Shown: positions 28,529 through 38,222 of the stretch, piece after piece | Layout: each line of letters begins with the position of its first letter | Numbering within the stretch: position 1 is the stretch's first letter | Origin: JAKFDI01 sp044508835 | Lineage (GTDB): Bacteria > Pseudomonadota > Gammaproteobacteria > Burkholderiales > Burkholderiaceae_C | NCBI GenBank assembly: GCA_044508835.1 | Contig: JBIQHD010000025.1 | Location: 8,738-72,737, forward strand | Reading direction: 5' to 3' | DNA length: 64,000 bases | The notes under the pieces: model-generated | Told to the model about the DNA's origin: nothing | The model's database searches: none | What the model saw: the letters and a program-made list of their open reading frames with translations, nothing else | Translations under genes and position numbers: made by a program

Positions 28529-28855
28529 ATGGAACTGCACCTCGAACCCGCCGGCGACGGCCGACTGCGCCTGCAGGGCGAGCTGACCATCTACAGCGCC
28601 GCCGCCGCGCGCGAGGCGCTGCTCGCGCGGATGCAGCCCGGCGCGCCGCTCGAGCTCGACCTCGCCGGCGTCACCGAGATCGACAGCGCCGGCCTGCAGC
28701 TGCTGATGTCGGCCAAGCTGCATGCCCGCGCGCAGGACGGCGAGCTGCGGCTGGCCGCCCATGCCGCGCCGGTGCTGGAGCTGATCGAGCTGCTCGACGT
28801 CGGCGCGTGGCTCGGCGACCCGCTGCTGCTGCCGCAGCGCGAGGACGCGCCATGA
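28529..28855 (+). CDS. STAS-domain protein (SpoIIAA-like anti-sigma antagonist type)
   Basis: A 108-aa single-domain STAS protein. LDLAGVTEIDSAGLQLLMSAK contains the family's phosphorylatable Ser in DSAGLQLL. STAS proteins switch partners by Ser phosphorylation, usually with a GHKL kinase and a PP2C phosphatase, neither of which is seen here. Stand-alone STAS genes are recurrent in this type of che operon between cheY and cheA. Its TGA overlaps the cheA ATG as ATGA, so it is coupled to CheA production. Confidence 0.9.
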   Translation: MELHLEPAGDGRLRLQGELTIYSAAAAREALLARMQPGAPLELDLAGVTEIDSAGLQLLMSAKLHARAQDGELRLAAHAAPVLELIELLDVGAWLGDPLLLPQREDAP

Positions 28856-31026
28856 ACCTGGACGACGCGCTGCAGACCTTCGGCGCCGAAAGCCGGGCGC
28901 TGCTGGCCGAGATGGAGCAGGCCCTGCTGCGCCTGGAGCAGGTGCCGGACGACGCCGAGGCGATCCGCGCGGTGTTCCGCGCGGCGCACACCATCAAGGG
29001 CTCGGCCGGCCTGTTCGGCTTCGACGCCATCGTCGGCTTCACGCACCACGTCGAAAGCCTGCTGGTGCGCCTGCGCGACGGCGACGCCGCCATGACGCCG
29101 CCCCTGGGCGACCTGCTGCTCGCCTGCGCCGACCACATCGAGCGGCTGCTGGCCGCGCAGCTCGACGGCGGCGTGCTGACCGATGCCGACACGGCGCAGG
29201 GCGGCGCGCTCGCGCAGCGCCTGGCGGCCGCGCTCGGCCCGTCCGCGGCCGGCACCGCCCTCGCCGCGATCGAACCGACGCTCGCGCGCGAAGTGCCGCG
29301 CGCCGCCGGCGAGGCCGGCAACGTCTGGCACCTCTCGCTGCGGGTGTCGCCGGGCGTGCTGCGCGACGGGCTCGACCCGGCCGCCTTCATCCGGCACCTG
29401 CGCACGCTCGGGCGCATCGTGCACATCGCCACGCTGGCCGACGCCCTGCCGCCGCTGCCCGCGCTCGATGCCGAGGACTGCCTGCTCGGCTTCGAGATCC
29501 GCCTGGCCAGCGACGCCGCGAAGGCCGACATCGAGGCGGTGTTCGAGTTCATGCGCGAGGACTGCCGGCTGCACATCCTGCCGCCCGAGAGCCGCATCGG
29601 CGACTTCCTGCAGCTCATCGAGGCCCTGCCCGAGGACCGGCTGCGCCTGGGCGAGCTGCTGGTGGCCGCAGGCGCCGTGACGCAGCGCGAGCTCGACGCC
29701 GCCGTCGCCGAGCAGGCGCAGTCCGGGCCGCCGCGCACGCCGCTCGGCCAGATCCTGCTCGCCGAGCAGGTGGTGCAGCCCGAGCTCGTGCATGCGGCGC
29801 TCACCAAGCAGACCGAGGCGCGGCGGCGCCAGGCGCAGGAGTCGCGCCTGATCCGCGTGCAGGCCGACAAGCTCGACGCGCTGATCGACCTGGTGGGCGA
29901 GATGGTGGTGGCCGGCGCCGCGGTCGGCCTGCTCTCGCGCCGGCATGCCGACCGCCGCCTGTCCGAGGCGGCCTCGCTGCTCGCGCGCCTGACCGAAGGC
30001 GTGCGCGACGGCGCGATGCGCCTGCGCATGGTGGAGATTGGCGAGACCTTCGCCCGCTTCCGGCGCATCGTGCGCGACGTGGCGAAGGAACTCGGCAAGG
30101 ACATCGAGCTCGTCGTCAGCGGCGCCGAGACCGAGCTCGACAAGTCGGTGGTCGAGCGCATCGCCGACCCGCTCACCCACCTCGTGCGCAACGCCATCGA
30201 CCACGGCATCGAGCCGCGCGCGGTGCGCGAGGCGCGCGGCAAGCCGGCGCGCGGGCGACTGGAGCTCGCCGCCCGCCACGAGGCCGGCTGCATCGTGATC
30301 GAGGTGCGCGACGACGGCGGCGGCCTGGACCGCGAGCGCATCCTCGCCAAGGCGCGCGATCTCGGCCTGGTGGCCGCCGACGCGCAGCCCGCCGATGCGC
30401 AGATCGACGACCTCATCTTCGAGCCCGGCTTCTCCACCGCCGGGCAGGTGAGCGACCTGTCCGGGCGCGGCGTCGGCATGGACGTGGTGCGCGCGGCCAT
30501 CGCCGCGCTGCGCGGCAGCGTCGAGATCGAGAGCACGCCGGGCGCCGGCGCGGTGTTCCGCATCCGGCTGCCGCTCACGCTGGCGATCATCGACGGCTTC
30601 CTGCTGGGCGTGGGCGACGGCCACTTCGTGGTGCCGCTGGACCTGGTGCTCGAATGCGTGGAGCTGCCCGCGGCCGCCGACGGCAGCGCCGCGTGCGACG
30701 TGCTCGACCTGCGCGGCGAGGTGCTGCCGCTGCTGCGCCTGCGCGAGCGCTTTCGCATCGGCACGCCGCGCGCGCGGCGCGAGAACGTGGTGGTGGTGCG
30801 GCTGGGTGCACGCAAGCTCGGCCTCGTCATCGACCGCCTGCTCGGCCAGTTCCAGGCCGTGATCAAGCCGCTCGCGCCCCTGCTGCGCGGCCTGCCGGGC
30901 ATCGCCGGCTCCACCGTGCTCGCCAGCGGCGACGTGGCCCTGGTGCTCGACGTCGCCGCCCTGCTCGACGACGGCCCGCGGGCCGCCCACCGCACCTGCC
31001 CGGCGGCCCTGCCCGCCCACCCTTGA
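28852..31026 (+). CDS. cheA: Chemotaxis histidine kinase CheA
   Basis: A 724-aa CheA. The Hpt (P1) domain holds the phospho-His in FRAAHTIKGSAGLFGF (about residues 42-50). The P2-like region, with two weak repeats, is followed by the dimerisation helices (ADKLDALIDLVGEMVVAG). The HATPase domain has HLVRNAIDHGIE (N box), DDGGGLD and SGRGVGMDVVR. The C-terminal CheW-like regulatory domain ends near AALLDDGPRA. It gets its signal from the two MCP-type proteins of the operon and phosphorylates CheY and CheB. The start at 28852 overlaps the STAS stop, while the longer frame from 28807 is not coding. Confidence 0.96.
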   Translation: MNLDDALQTFGAESRALLAEMEQALLRLEQVPDDAEAIRAVFRAAHTIKGSAGLFGFDAIVGFTHHVESLLVRLRDGDAAMTPPLGDLLLACADHIERLLAAQLDGGVLTDADTAQGGALAQRLAAALGPSAAGTALAAIEPTLAREVPRAAGEAGNVWHLSLRVSPGVLRDGLDPAAFIRHLRTLGRIVHIATLADALPPLPALDAEDCLLGFEIRLASDAAKADIEAVFEFMREDCRLHILPPESRIGDFLQLIEALPEDRLRLGELLVAAGAVTQRELDAAVAEQAQSGPPRTPLGQILLAEQVVQPELVHAALTKQTEARRRQAQESRLIRVQADKLDALIDLVGEMVVAGAAVGLLSRRHADRRLSEAASLLARLTEGVRDGAMRLRMVEIGETFARFRRIVRDVAKELGKDIELVVSGAETELDKSVVERIADPLTHLVRNAIDHGIEPRAVREARGKPARGRLELAARHEAGCIVIEVRDDGGGLDRERILAKARDLGLVAADAQPADAQIDDLIFEPGFSTAGQVSDLSGRGVGMDVVRAAIAALRGSVEIESTPGAGAVFRIRLPLTLAIIDGFLLGVGDGHFVVPLDLVLECVELPAAADGSAACDVLDLRGEVLPLLRLRERFRIGTPRARRENVVVVRLGARKLGLVIDRLLGQFQAVIKPLAPLLRGLPGIAGSTVLASGDVALVLDVAALLDDGPRAAHRTCPAALPAHP

Positions 31027-31049
31027 CCGCATTCCACGGAGAACGACAC

Positions 31050-32672
31050 ATGCTCAACAACCTGAAGATCGGCGTGCGCCTCGGCCTGGGGTTCGCGCTC
31101 GTGCTGGCGCTGCTCGCGGCGACGCTCGCGTTCGGCATGCAGCGCATGGGCGCGCTGAACGACGACCTGCAGCTCATCGCCGGCGACCGCTTCCCCAAGA
31201 CCGTGCTCGCCAACGACGTGATCGACGCCGTCAACCGCATCGCCGGCGCCATGGCCAACCTCGCCATCGCCGACGACCCGGAGCGCGCGAAGGCCGAGCT
31301 CGCGCGCCTGGAGGCCGGGCGCAAGGCGGCGCGCGAGGGCATCGAGAAGCTCGACCAGATGGTCACGCTCGACGAGGGCCGGCGCCACATGGCGGCGCTG
31401 AAGGAGGCGCGGCTGCAGTACATCGCCGGGCAGGACCGCTACCTCGCCCTCGTGGCGCAGCGCCAGCTCGCGCAGGCGCGGCCGCTGCTGATGGCCGAGG
31501 TGCAGCCGCTGCAGCAGGCCTACGTCGACGCGGCGGGCCGGCTGATCGCCTTCCAGACGCAGCTGGTGCAGGCCGGCGGCGAGCAGGCCACGCGCCACTA
31601 CGAGGACGCCCGCACGCTGATGCTGGCGCTGATCGCCGCGGCGGTGCTGCTGGCCATCGGCATCGCGGCGTGGGTCACGCGCAGCGTGACGGTGCCGCTG
31701 GCCAAGGCGGTGAGCGCCGCCAACCGGCTGGCGCAGGGCGACCTCGCCATCGCCTTCGAGGCGCATGCGCGCGACGAGACCGGCGCGCTGCTGAACGCGA
31801 TGCAGGCGATGGTGGGGCAGCTCTCGCAGATCATCGGCGAGGTGCGCTCGGCCTCCGACAACCTGTCCAGCGCCTCGGAGCAGGTGTCGGCCACGGCGCA
31901 GTCGCTGTCGCAGGGCGCCACCGAGCAGGCGACGAGCGTGGAGGAGGTCTCGGCGACGATGGAGCAGTCCAGCGCCTCGGTGGCGCAGAACTCGGAGAAC
32001 GCCAAGGTCACCGACGGCATGGCCGCCAAGGCCGCGCGCGACGCCGGCGACGGCGGCGAGGCCGTGCGGCAGACGGTGCAGGCGATGAAGAGCATCGCCG
32101 GCAAGATCGGCATCATCGACGACATCGCCTACCAGACCAACCTGCTGGCGCTGAACGCGGCCATCGAGGCGGCGCGCGCGGGCGAGCACGGCAAGGGCTT
32201 CGCGGTGGTGGCCGCCGAGGTGCGCAAGCTGGCCGAGCGCAGCCAGGAGGCGGCTCAGGAGATCGGCGAGCTCGCCGGCAGCTCGGTCGAGCAGGCCGAG
32301 CGCGCCGGGCGGCTGCTCGACGAGATGGTGCCCACCATCCGCAAGACCTCCGAGCTGGTGCAGGAGATCGCCGCGGCCAGCCTGGAGCAGAGCGGCGGCA
32401 TCGGCCAGATCAACGCCGCCCTCGGCCAGCTCAGCCAGGCCACGCAGCAGGGCGCCTCGGCCAGCGAGGAGCTCGCCGCCACCGCGGAGGAGATGAGCTC
32501 GCAGGCCGAGCAGCTGCAGCAGACGATGAGCTTCTTCAAGCTCGGCGGCGAGGCGGCGGCGAAGCGCCACGCCGCGCCCGCCCGGCCCGAGCCCGCCGCG
32601 CACCGCCCGGTGCGCGCGCTGCAGGCGGGGGCGGCCACGGCCGCGGCCGGCGGCGAGTTCGTGCGCTTCTGA
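31050..32672 (+). CDS. Methyl-accepting chemotaxis protein with 4HB sensor
   Basis: A 540-aa transmembrane receptor. TM1 covers about residues 10-30, a four-helix-bundle-like periplasmic sensor follows (DRFPKTVLANDVIDAVNRI), and TM2 is near residues 190-212. A HAMP domain begins with RSVTVPLAKAVSAANRLAQGD. The signalling hairpin tip DIAYQTNLLALNAAIEAARAGE is perfect. The C-terminus is a Pro/Ala-rich tail of about 45 residues without the NWETF-type CheR docking peptide. GGAG lies 8 nt upstream of the ATG at 31050. It is coupled to cheW downstream by 10 nt. Confidence 0.94.
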   Translation: MLNNLKIGVRLGLGFALVLALLAATLAFGMQRMGALNDDLQLIAGDRFPKTVLANDVIDAVNRIAGAMANLAIADDPERAKAELARLEAGRKAAREGIEKLDQMVTLDEGRRHMAALKEARLQYIAGQDRYLALVAQRQLAQARPLLMAEVQPLQQAYVDAAGRLIAFQTQLVQAGGEQATRHYEDARTLMLALIAAAVLLAIGIAAWVTRSVTVPLAKAVSAANRLAQGDLAIAFEAHARDETGALLNAMQAMVGQLSQIIGEVRSASDNLSSASEQVSATAQSLSQGATEQATSVEEVSATMEQSSASVAQNSENAKVTDGMAAKAARDAGDGGEAVRQTVQAMKSIAGKIGIIDDIAYQTNLLALNAAIEAARAGEHGKGFAVVAAEVRKLAERSQEAAQEIGELAGSSVEQAERAGRLLDEMVPTIRKTSELVQEIAAASLEQSGGIGQINAALGQLSQATQQGASASEELAATAEEMSSQAEQLQQTMSFFKLGGEAAAKRHAAPARPEPAAHRPVRALQAGAATAAAGGEFVRF

Positions 32673-32682
32673 GGGCGCGGCC

Positions 32683-33222
32683 ATGACAGCACTGGTCGAA
32701 GCGCCCGGGCGGGGCGTCGCCGGCGCGCGCGAGTCGTCGGCGGCCGAGCAGGTCCTGACCTTCACGCTGCGCGGCGAGACCTTCGCCATGCCGATCGCGC
32801 AGATCAAGGAGATCATCGGCTACGGCCAGGTCACGCCCGTGCCGATGATGCCGGACTTCATCTGCGGCGTGATCAACCTGCGCGGCGCGGTGGTGCCGGT
32901 CATCGACCTCGGCTGCCGCTTCCGCGGCACGCGCAGCGAGGTCGGCCGGCGCAGCTGCATCGTCATCCTGGAGCTGCACGCGGGCGGCGAGCCGCAGGTG
33001 GTCGGCGCCGTCGTCGACGCGGTGAGCGCGGTGCTCGAGATCGCCGCGGCCGACATCGAGCCGGCGCCCGCCTTCGGCGCGCAGATCCGCGCCGACTTCA
33101 TCCGCGGCATGGCGAAGGTCGCGGGGCGCTTCGTGGTCATCCTCGACGTGGACCGCGCCCTGTCGGCCGCCGACCTGGCGGCGGTGGCGCGCGCCGAGGC
33201 CGCCGGCGAGGGGCAGGCGTGA
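32683..33222 (+). CDS. cheW: Chemotaxis coupling protein CheW
   Basis: A 179-aa CheW that bridges receptors and CheA. The domain starts with EQVLTFTLRGETFAMPIAQI and has the family segments MPDFICGVINLRGAVVPVIDL and GAVVDAVSAVLEI. The N-terminal 20 residues are extra. The cheR start overlaps its stop as GTGA, so translation is coupled. Single CheW in the operon. Confidence 0.95.
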   Translation: MTALVEAPGRGVAGARESSAAEQVLTFTLRGETFAMPIAQIKEIIGYGQVTPVPMMPDFICGVINLRGAVVPVIDLGCRFRGTRSEVGRRSCIVILELHAGGEPQVVGAVVDAVSAVLEIAAADIEPAPAFGAQIRADFIRGMAKVAGRFVVILDVDRALSAADLAAVARAEAAGEGQA

Positions 33223-34061
33223 CCCTGCGGCCGCGCGCCGCCGCCGCGCCCGCCCTGCCGGCGGGCGTCGCGCTGCGCGACGCGGAGTTCGCGCAGTTCC
33301 AGCAGATGATCAAGCGCCACGCGGGCATCGCCCTGTCGCCGGCGAAGAAGGCGCTCGTCGCCGGCCGGCTGGCGCGGCGGCTGCAGCACCTGGGCCTGCC
33401 GAGCTTCGGCGCGTACTACCGGCTGCTCGACGAGCGGCCCGACGAGCGCCAGGTCGCCATCGACCTGCTGACAACCAACGAGACCCACTTCTTCCGCGAG
33501 ATGCGGCACTTCGACGTGCTGCGCGACACCGTGCTCGCCGAACGCGCGCCGGGGCGCGCGCTGCGGGCGTGGAGCGCCGCCGCGTCCAGCGGCCAGGAGG
33601 CCTACAGCATCGCCATGGTGCTGGCCGCGCGGCTCGGCGACGCGCCGTGGGAGGTGTTCGGCTCCGACATCTCGCGCCGCGTGCTCGAGCACGCGCGCAC
33701 GGCGCGCTACGACATCGCCCAGGCCCGCGAGATCCCGCCGGCGCACCTGCGCGCCTGCTGCCTGCGCGGCGTGGGCAGCGAGGCGGGCAGCTTCGTCATC
33801 GCGCCGGAGATCGCGCGCCGCGTGCGCTTCGCGCCGGTCAACCTCGTCGAGCCGCTGCCCGACGTGGGCGACTTCGACGTCATCTTCCTGCGCAACGTGA
33901 TGATCTATTTCGACGCGCCCACCAAGCGCGCCGTCGTCGAGCGGCTGGCGGCGCGGCTGCGCCCGCGGGGCTGGTTCTTCGTCGGCCATTCGGAAAGCCT
34001 GAACGGCGTGGCGGACGGCTTGCACCCGCGCGCGCCCTCGGCCTGGCAGCGATGCGACTGA
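33219..34061 (+). CDS. cheR: Chemoreceptor methyltransferase CheR
   Basis: A 280-aa SAM-dependent glutamate methyltransferase that acts on MCP signalling domains. The N-terminal CheR_N helices (FAQFQQMIKRHAGIALSPAKK) precede the catalytic domain with TNETHFFREMRHFD, WSAAASSGQEAYSIAM (SAM loop) and LRNVMIYFDAPTKR. GTG start at 33219, overlapping the cheW stop. cheD begins inside its last 10 nt. The MCP downstream partner in this operon lacks a CheR docking peptide, so binding is probably directly to the receptor helices. Confidence 0.95.
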   Translation: MTLRPRAAAAPALPAGVALRDAEFAQFQQMIKRHAGIALSPAKKALVAGRLARRLQHLGLPSFGAYYRLLDERPDERQVAIDLLTTNETHFFREMRHFDVLRDTVLAERAPGRALRAWSAAASSGQEAYSIAMVLAARLGDAPWEVFGSDISRRVLEHARTARYDIAQAREIPPAHLRACCLRGVGSEAGSFVIAPEIARRVRFAPVNLVEPLPDVGDFDVIFLRNVMIYFDAPTKRAVVERLAARLRPRGWFFVGHSESLNGVADGLHPRAPSAWQRCD

Positions 34062-34591
34062 CGCCGGGCGGCGCCGACGCGGGCGACGTGGTGCTGCAGC
34101 CGGGCGAGGTCTGGTTCGGCGCGGCGCCGGCGCGCGTGCGCACCCTGCTCGGCTCGTGCGTGGCGCTCACGCTGTGGCACCCGGCGCTGCGCATCGGCGG
34201 CATGTGCCACTTCCTGCTGCCCGGCCGCGGCGCGCCGGCGCCGGCAGCGACGGCCGCGACGGCCGCGCTGGACGGCCGCTACGGCGACGAGGCCTTCGCG
34301 CTGCTGCTGCGCGAGATCCGCCGCCGCGGCGCGGCGCCGGCGCAGTTCGAGGCCAAGCTGTTCGGCGGCGGGCGCATGTTCGCGGCCGCGGCCGCCGGCA
34401 TCGACCTGCAGCAGCGCAACGTCGCGCAGGCCCGCGCGCTCGTGCAGGCGCACGGGCTGGCATTGCGCGCCGAGCACCTCGGCGGGGCCGGCCACCGCCA
34501 CGTCGTGCTCGACCTCGCCACCGGCGACGTGTGGATGCGCCACACGCCGCTCACCCTGCCGCAGAGCGACTTCGCGGCGTTCGTGCCATGA
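34052..34591 (+). CDS. cheD: Chemoreceptor glutamine deamidase CheD
   Basis: A 179-aa CheD, which deamidates receptor glutamines and interacts with CheC/CheX-type phosphatases in other species. The catalytic Cys lies in LLGSCVALTLWH, the His in GGMCHFLLPG and the Thr/Ser environment downstream (FEAKLFGGGRMF, RNVAQARA). The ATG at 34052 overlaps the cheR stop by 10 nt. The TGA overlaps the cheB ATG. Together with CheB it sets receptor modification state. The longer frame from 33569 is an overlap shadow. Confidence 0.94.
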   Translation: MRLTPGGADAGDVVLQPGEVWFGAAPARVRTLLGSCVALTLWHPALRIGGMCHFLLPGRGAPAPAATAATAALDGRYGDEAFALLLREIRRRGAAPAQFEAKLFGGGRMFAAAAAGIDLQQRNVAQARALVQAHGLALRAEHLGGAGHRHVVLDLATGDVWMRHTPLTLPQSDFAAFVP

Positions 34592-35661
34592 CGCCCGTGC
34601 GCGTGCTCGTCGTCGACGACTCGGCCACCGTGCGGCAGGTGCTGTCGCAGCTGCTGTCGAGCGCTCCGGGCATCGAGGTCATCGGCACCGCGGCCGACCC
34701 GCTGTTCGCGCTGGAGCGGATGAACCGCGACTGGCCCGACGTGGTGGTGCTGGACGTGGAGATGCCGCGCATGGACGGCATCACCTTCCTGCGCCGGCTG
34801 ATGGCGCAGCGGCCGACGCCGGTGGTCATCTGCTCCTCGCTCACCGAGGCCGGCGCCCGCACGACGATGCAGGCGCTCGCCGCCGGCGCGGTGGGCATCG
34901 TCACCAAGCCGCGCCTGGGCGTGAAGGACTTCCTGCAGCAGGCCGCGGCCGAGGTGGTGGCCGCGGTGCGGGCGGCCGCGCGCGCCGACGCCGGCCGCCT
35001 GGCGGCGCTGGCCGCGCGCGGCCCCGCCCCGCCGCCGGCCGCCGCTGCCGCGCCGGTACTGCGTGAGGGCCCGGAAAGATCGGAGAACGCGGAGAAGGTC
35101 GTCGCCATCGGCACCTCCACCGGCGGCACGCAGGCGCTGGAGGTGCTGCTCACGGCGCTGCCGCGCACCGTGCCCGGCCTGGTCGTCGTGCAGCACATGC
35201 CGGAGAAGTTCACCGCCGCCTTCGCCGCGCGGCTGGACGGGCTGTGCGCGCTGGAAGTGCGCGAGGCGCGCCCCGGCGACCGCGTGCTGCCGGGCGTGGC
35301 GCTGATCGCCCCCGGCGCCCGCCAGATGCAGCTCGTGCGCCACGGCGCGCAGTACCACGTGGAGGTGGCGGCGGGCCCGCCGGTGAACCGCCACTGCCCG
35401 TCGGTGGACGTGCTGTTCCGCTCGGTGGCGCGGCATGCGGGGCGCCATGCGCTGGGCATCCTCCTCACCGGCATGGGCGACGACGGCGCGCGCGGCCTGC
35501 TGCAGATGCGCGAGGCCGGGGCGCGCACGCTGGCGCAGGACGAGGCGAGCTGCGTCGTCTACGGCATGCCCCGGGAGGCGGTCAGGCTCGGCGCGGCGCA
35601 GCGCTCGCTGCCGCTGGAAGCGATGGCGCGCGCGGTGATCGAGCACGGGAGCGCCCGATGA
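34588..35661 (+). CDS. cheB: CheB, chemoreceptor methylesterase/response regulator
   Basis: A 357-aa CheB. The receiver holds VVDDSATVRQVL, VVVLDVEMPRMDGI (phospho-Asp) and GIVTKP. After an Ala-rich linker the methylesterase has the catalytic Ser in AIGTSTGGTQAL, His in VVQHMPEKFT and Asp in LLTGMGDDGARG. It demethylates the receptors made by this operon and is activated by CheA. ATGA overlaps link it to cheD before and to the GGDEF-EAL gene after. Confidence 0.96.
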   Translation: MTPVRVLVVDDSATVRQVLSQLLSSAPGIEVIGTAADPLFALERMNRDWPDVVVLDVEMPRMDGITFLRRLMAQRPTPVVICSSLTEAGARTTMQALAAGAVGIVTKPRLGVKDFLQQAAAEVVAAVRAAARADAGRLAALAARGPAPPPAAAAAPVLREGPERSENAEKVVAIGTSTGGTQALEVLLTALPRTVPGLVVVQHMPEKFTAAFAARLDGLCALEVREARPGDRVLPGVALIAPGARQMQLVRHGAQYHVEVAAGPPVNRHCPSVDVLFRSVARHAGRHALGILLTGMGDDGARGLLQMREAGARTLAQDEASCVVYGMPREAVRLGAAQRSLPLEAMARAVIEHGSAR

Positions 35662-38222
35662 ACCCGGCGGACGCCGCGCCCGCGGCCGGCGCCGCCGCGC
35701 CGCCGCGCGGGCCGCGGGCCACGCCGGCGATGCTGGCGCTGGCCGCGCCGCTGCTCCTGCTGCCGCTCGCCCTGGACCTGCGGGTCGACCCGGCCTGGCG
35801 CGCCGGCCTGCATGTGCTGCTCGAACTCGGCGTGGCGACCATCGCCTTCGCGATCTTCCTGCTCACCTGGAGCACCCGCGGCTGGCGCGCCCCGGTGAGC
35901 CTGGTCGGCACCGGCGTCGCCATGCTCGGCGTGGCGCTGCTCGCCGCGGCGCACCTGGTGAGCGCGCCCGGCATGCCGGGCATGCGCTCCGAGGCCGCCT
36001 GCGCCGTCAGCGGCGGCTTCGCGTTCGGTGCGCAGGCGTGGCTCGCGGCGGCCATGCTCTTCACCGCGCTGGCGCCCTGGCGCTCGCGGCACTACGAGCG
36101 GCTCTTCGGCAAGGCGCTGGCCTTCACCGCCGCGTGGACCGCCGGCGTGGCCGGCATGGCGGGGCTGGCCGCGACGCAGGCGATCTGCGAATCGCCGCAG
36201 CGGCAGTGGAGCGAGCAGGCCCTGCTCGCGGCCTTCGGCGCGGCGGCGCTGCTGCTGGCGCGGCGCGGGCAGCGGCCGGACACCGGCTCGGCCGCCGTGC
36301 TCGCCTGGGCGGCCTGGCTGATGGCCGGCTCGGCGGCGCTCTTCGTGCTGCAGCCGCGCAGCCACGACCTCGCCGTGGTGCTCGCGCACGTCTACAAGCT
36401 GGCGGGCTGCGGGCTGGTGTACCTCGCGCTGTTCCGCGAAGGCGTGGACCGGCCCTTCCGGCGCATCGCGCAGTCCGAGCGCCTGGCCGACGGCCAGCGC
36501 GCGCACTACCGCCAGTTCTTCGACAACGCGCCGGACGGCGTGCTGCTGGTCGACGGCGCCGGCCGCATCGCCGACGCCAACCCGGCCGCGCTGGCGATGT
36601 TCGGCTGGGAGCGCGAGGCGCTGGTCGGCGCGCGGGTGGAGGTGCTGGTGCCGATGCGGCTGCGCGAGCAGCACGCCCGGTGGCGCGGCTTCTACGCGGC
36701 CGACGCCCGCCCGCGCGAGATGGCCTTCGGCAGCCCGCTCGTCGGGCGGCGCCGCGACGGCAGCGAATTCCCCGTCGAGGTGGCGCTGGCGCCGCAGCCC
36801 CGCGGCGGGCTGCCCGGCACGCTGTGCATCGTGCGCGACGTGAGCCGGCGCGAGGCGCTGGAGGACCGGCTGCTGCTGCAGGCCACCCACGACGCGCTCA
36901 CCGCCCTGCCCAACCGGCGCGGCTTCGAGCAGCGGCTGGCCGGCGCCCTGGCGCGCACGCGGCGCTGCGACCGGCAGCTCGCGGTGATGTTCATCGACCT
37001 CGACGAGTTCCGCCACATCAATGACACGCTCGGCCACCACCGCGGCGACGCGCTGCTGCGCGAGGTCGCGCGCCGGCTGCGCGCCGCGCTGCGCGGCCCC
37101 GACACGCTGGCGCGCCTGGGCGGTGACGAGTTCGCCGTGCTGATCGAGAACGTGGCCCGGCGCGAGGACGGCGCCGCCATCGCCCGCAAGCTGCTGGACG
37201 CGCTGGCGCAGGCGGTGCACCACGAAGGCCGCGACATGCACGTCGCCGCCAGCATCGGCATCGCGCTGTTCCCCGCCGACGGCCAGGCGGGCGACGAGCT
37301 GCTGCGCCACGCGGACCTCGCGCTGCACCGCGCCAAGGCCGGCGGCGGGCAGCGCTGGTGCTTCTTCGAGTCCGAGATGGACCAGCGGGTGCTGGAGCGC
37401 GCGGCGCTGCAGCAGGACCTGCACGCGGCGGCCTCCCGCGGCGAGCTGCACCTGCACTACCAGCCGCGCGTGTACGCGGCGGACGGCCGCCTGTCCGGCT
37501 TCGAGGCGCTGCTGCGCTGGCGCCACCCGCAGCGCGGCGAGCTGCGGCCGGACCGCTTCATCCCGCTGGCCGAGCGCAGCGGCAGCATCGTGCCCATCGG
37601 CGAATGGGTGCTGCGCGAAGCCTGCGCGCAAGCCCGTCGCTGGAGCGACGCCGGGCTGTCTCCGCGCATGCTCGCCGTCAACGTGTCGGCCCGGCAGTTG
37701 CGCGATCCTGGCTTTCCACGCTGCGTGGAAGCGGTGCTGCGCGAGACCGGCTGGCCGGCGCAGCAGCTCGAGCTCGAACTCACGGAGACCGCGTTGATGG
37801 AGGAATCCGATCAGTCGACCGCACGGCTGGGCGCCCTGGCCGACCTGGGCGTGCGCCTCGCGGTCGACGATTTCGGCACGGGTTATTCGTCCCTCGCCTA
37901 CCTGAAACGATTCAAGTTGCACCGGCTGAAGGTCGACAAGAGCTTCGTGAAGAGCCTCGAATCCGACCGGGACGACCGCGTGATCGCCTCCACCGTCATC
38001 GTGCTCGGGCATGCGCTCGGGCTGCAAGTCACGGCCGAAGGGGTCGAGACGGCGGCGCAGTCGGCGTTCCTCGCCGAGCAGGGCTGCGACGAACTGCAGG
38101 GCTTTCTCTTCAGCCCGCCGCTGCCGCCGGCGGACTGCGAGCGCCTGATGCGCGGCGGCGCCTGGCCGGCGCAGGCGCACGCCGCCCGCCAGATGCCCCT
38201 CCTGCCGCCGGACGCTGCATGA
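35658..38222 (+). CDS. Membrane PAS-GGDEF-EAL c-di-GMP enzyme
   Basis: An 854-aa protein. About eight hydrophobic helices (residues 25-260) form an integral membrane sensor resembling MASE-type domains. A PAS (FFDNAPDGVLLVDGAGRIADAN) follows. The GGDEF domain has intact LARLGGDEFAV and an RxxD I-site (RGPD) five residues before it, so a cyclase with product inhibition is expected. The EAL domain shows FEALLRW, NVSARQL, ELTETALM, DDFGTGYSSL and KVDKSFV, all intact, so a phosphodiesterase is also likely active. Its ATG overlaps the cheB stop, joining c-di-GMP turnover to the chemosensory operon. Confidence 0.95.
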   Translation: MNPADAAPAAGAAAPPRGPRATPAMLALAAPLLLLPLALDLRVDPAWRAGLHVLLELGVATIAFAIFLLTWSTRGWRAPVSLVGTGVAMLGVALLAAAHLVSAPGMPGMRSEAACAVSGGFAFGAQAWLAAAMLFTALAPWRSRHYERLFGKALAFTAAWTAGVAGMAGLAATQAICESPQRQWSEQALLAAFGAAALLLARRGQRPDTGSAAVLAWAAWLMAGSAALFVLQPRSHDLAVVLAHVYKLAGCGLVYLALFREGVDRPFRRIAQSERLADGQRAHYRQFFDNAPDGVLLVDGAGRIADANPAALAMFGWEREALVGARVEVLVPMRLREQHARWRGFYAADARPREMAFGSPLVGRRRDGSEFPVEVALAPQPRGGLPGTLCIVRDVSRREALEDRLLLQATHDALTALPNRRGFEQRLAGALARTRRCDRQLAVMFIDLDEFRHINDTLGHHRGDALLREVARRLRAALRGPDTLARLGGDEFAVLIENVARREDGAAIARKLLDALAQAVHHEGRDMHVAASIGIALFPADGQAGDELLRHADLALHRAKAGGGQRWCFFESEMDQRVLERAALQQDLHAAASRGELHLHYQPRVYAADGRLSGFEALLRWRHPQRGELRPDRFIPLAERSGSIVPIGEWVLREACAQARRWSDAGLSPRMLAVNVSARQLRDPGFPRCVEAVLRETGWPAQQLELELTETALMEESDQSTARLGALADLGVRLAVDDFGTGYSSLAYLKRFKLHRLKVDKSFVKSLESDRDDRVIASTVIVLGHALGLQVTAEGVETAAQSAFLAEQGCDELQGFLFSPPLPPADCERLMRGGAWPAQAHAARQMPLLPPDAA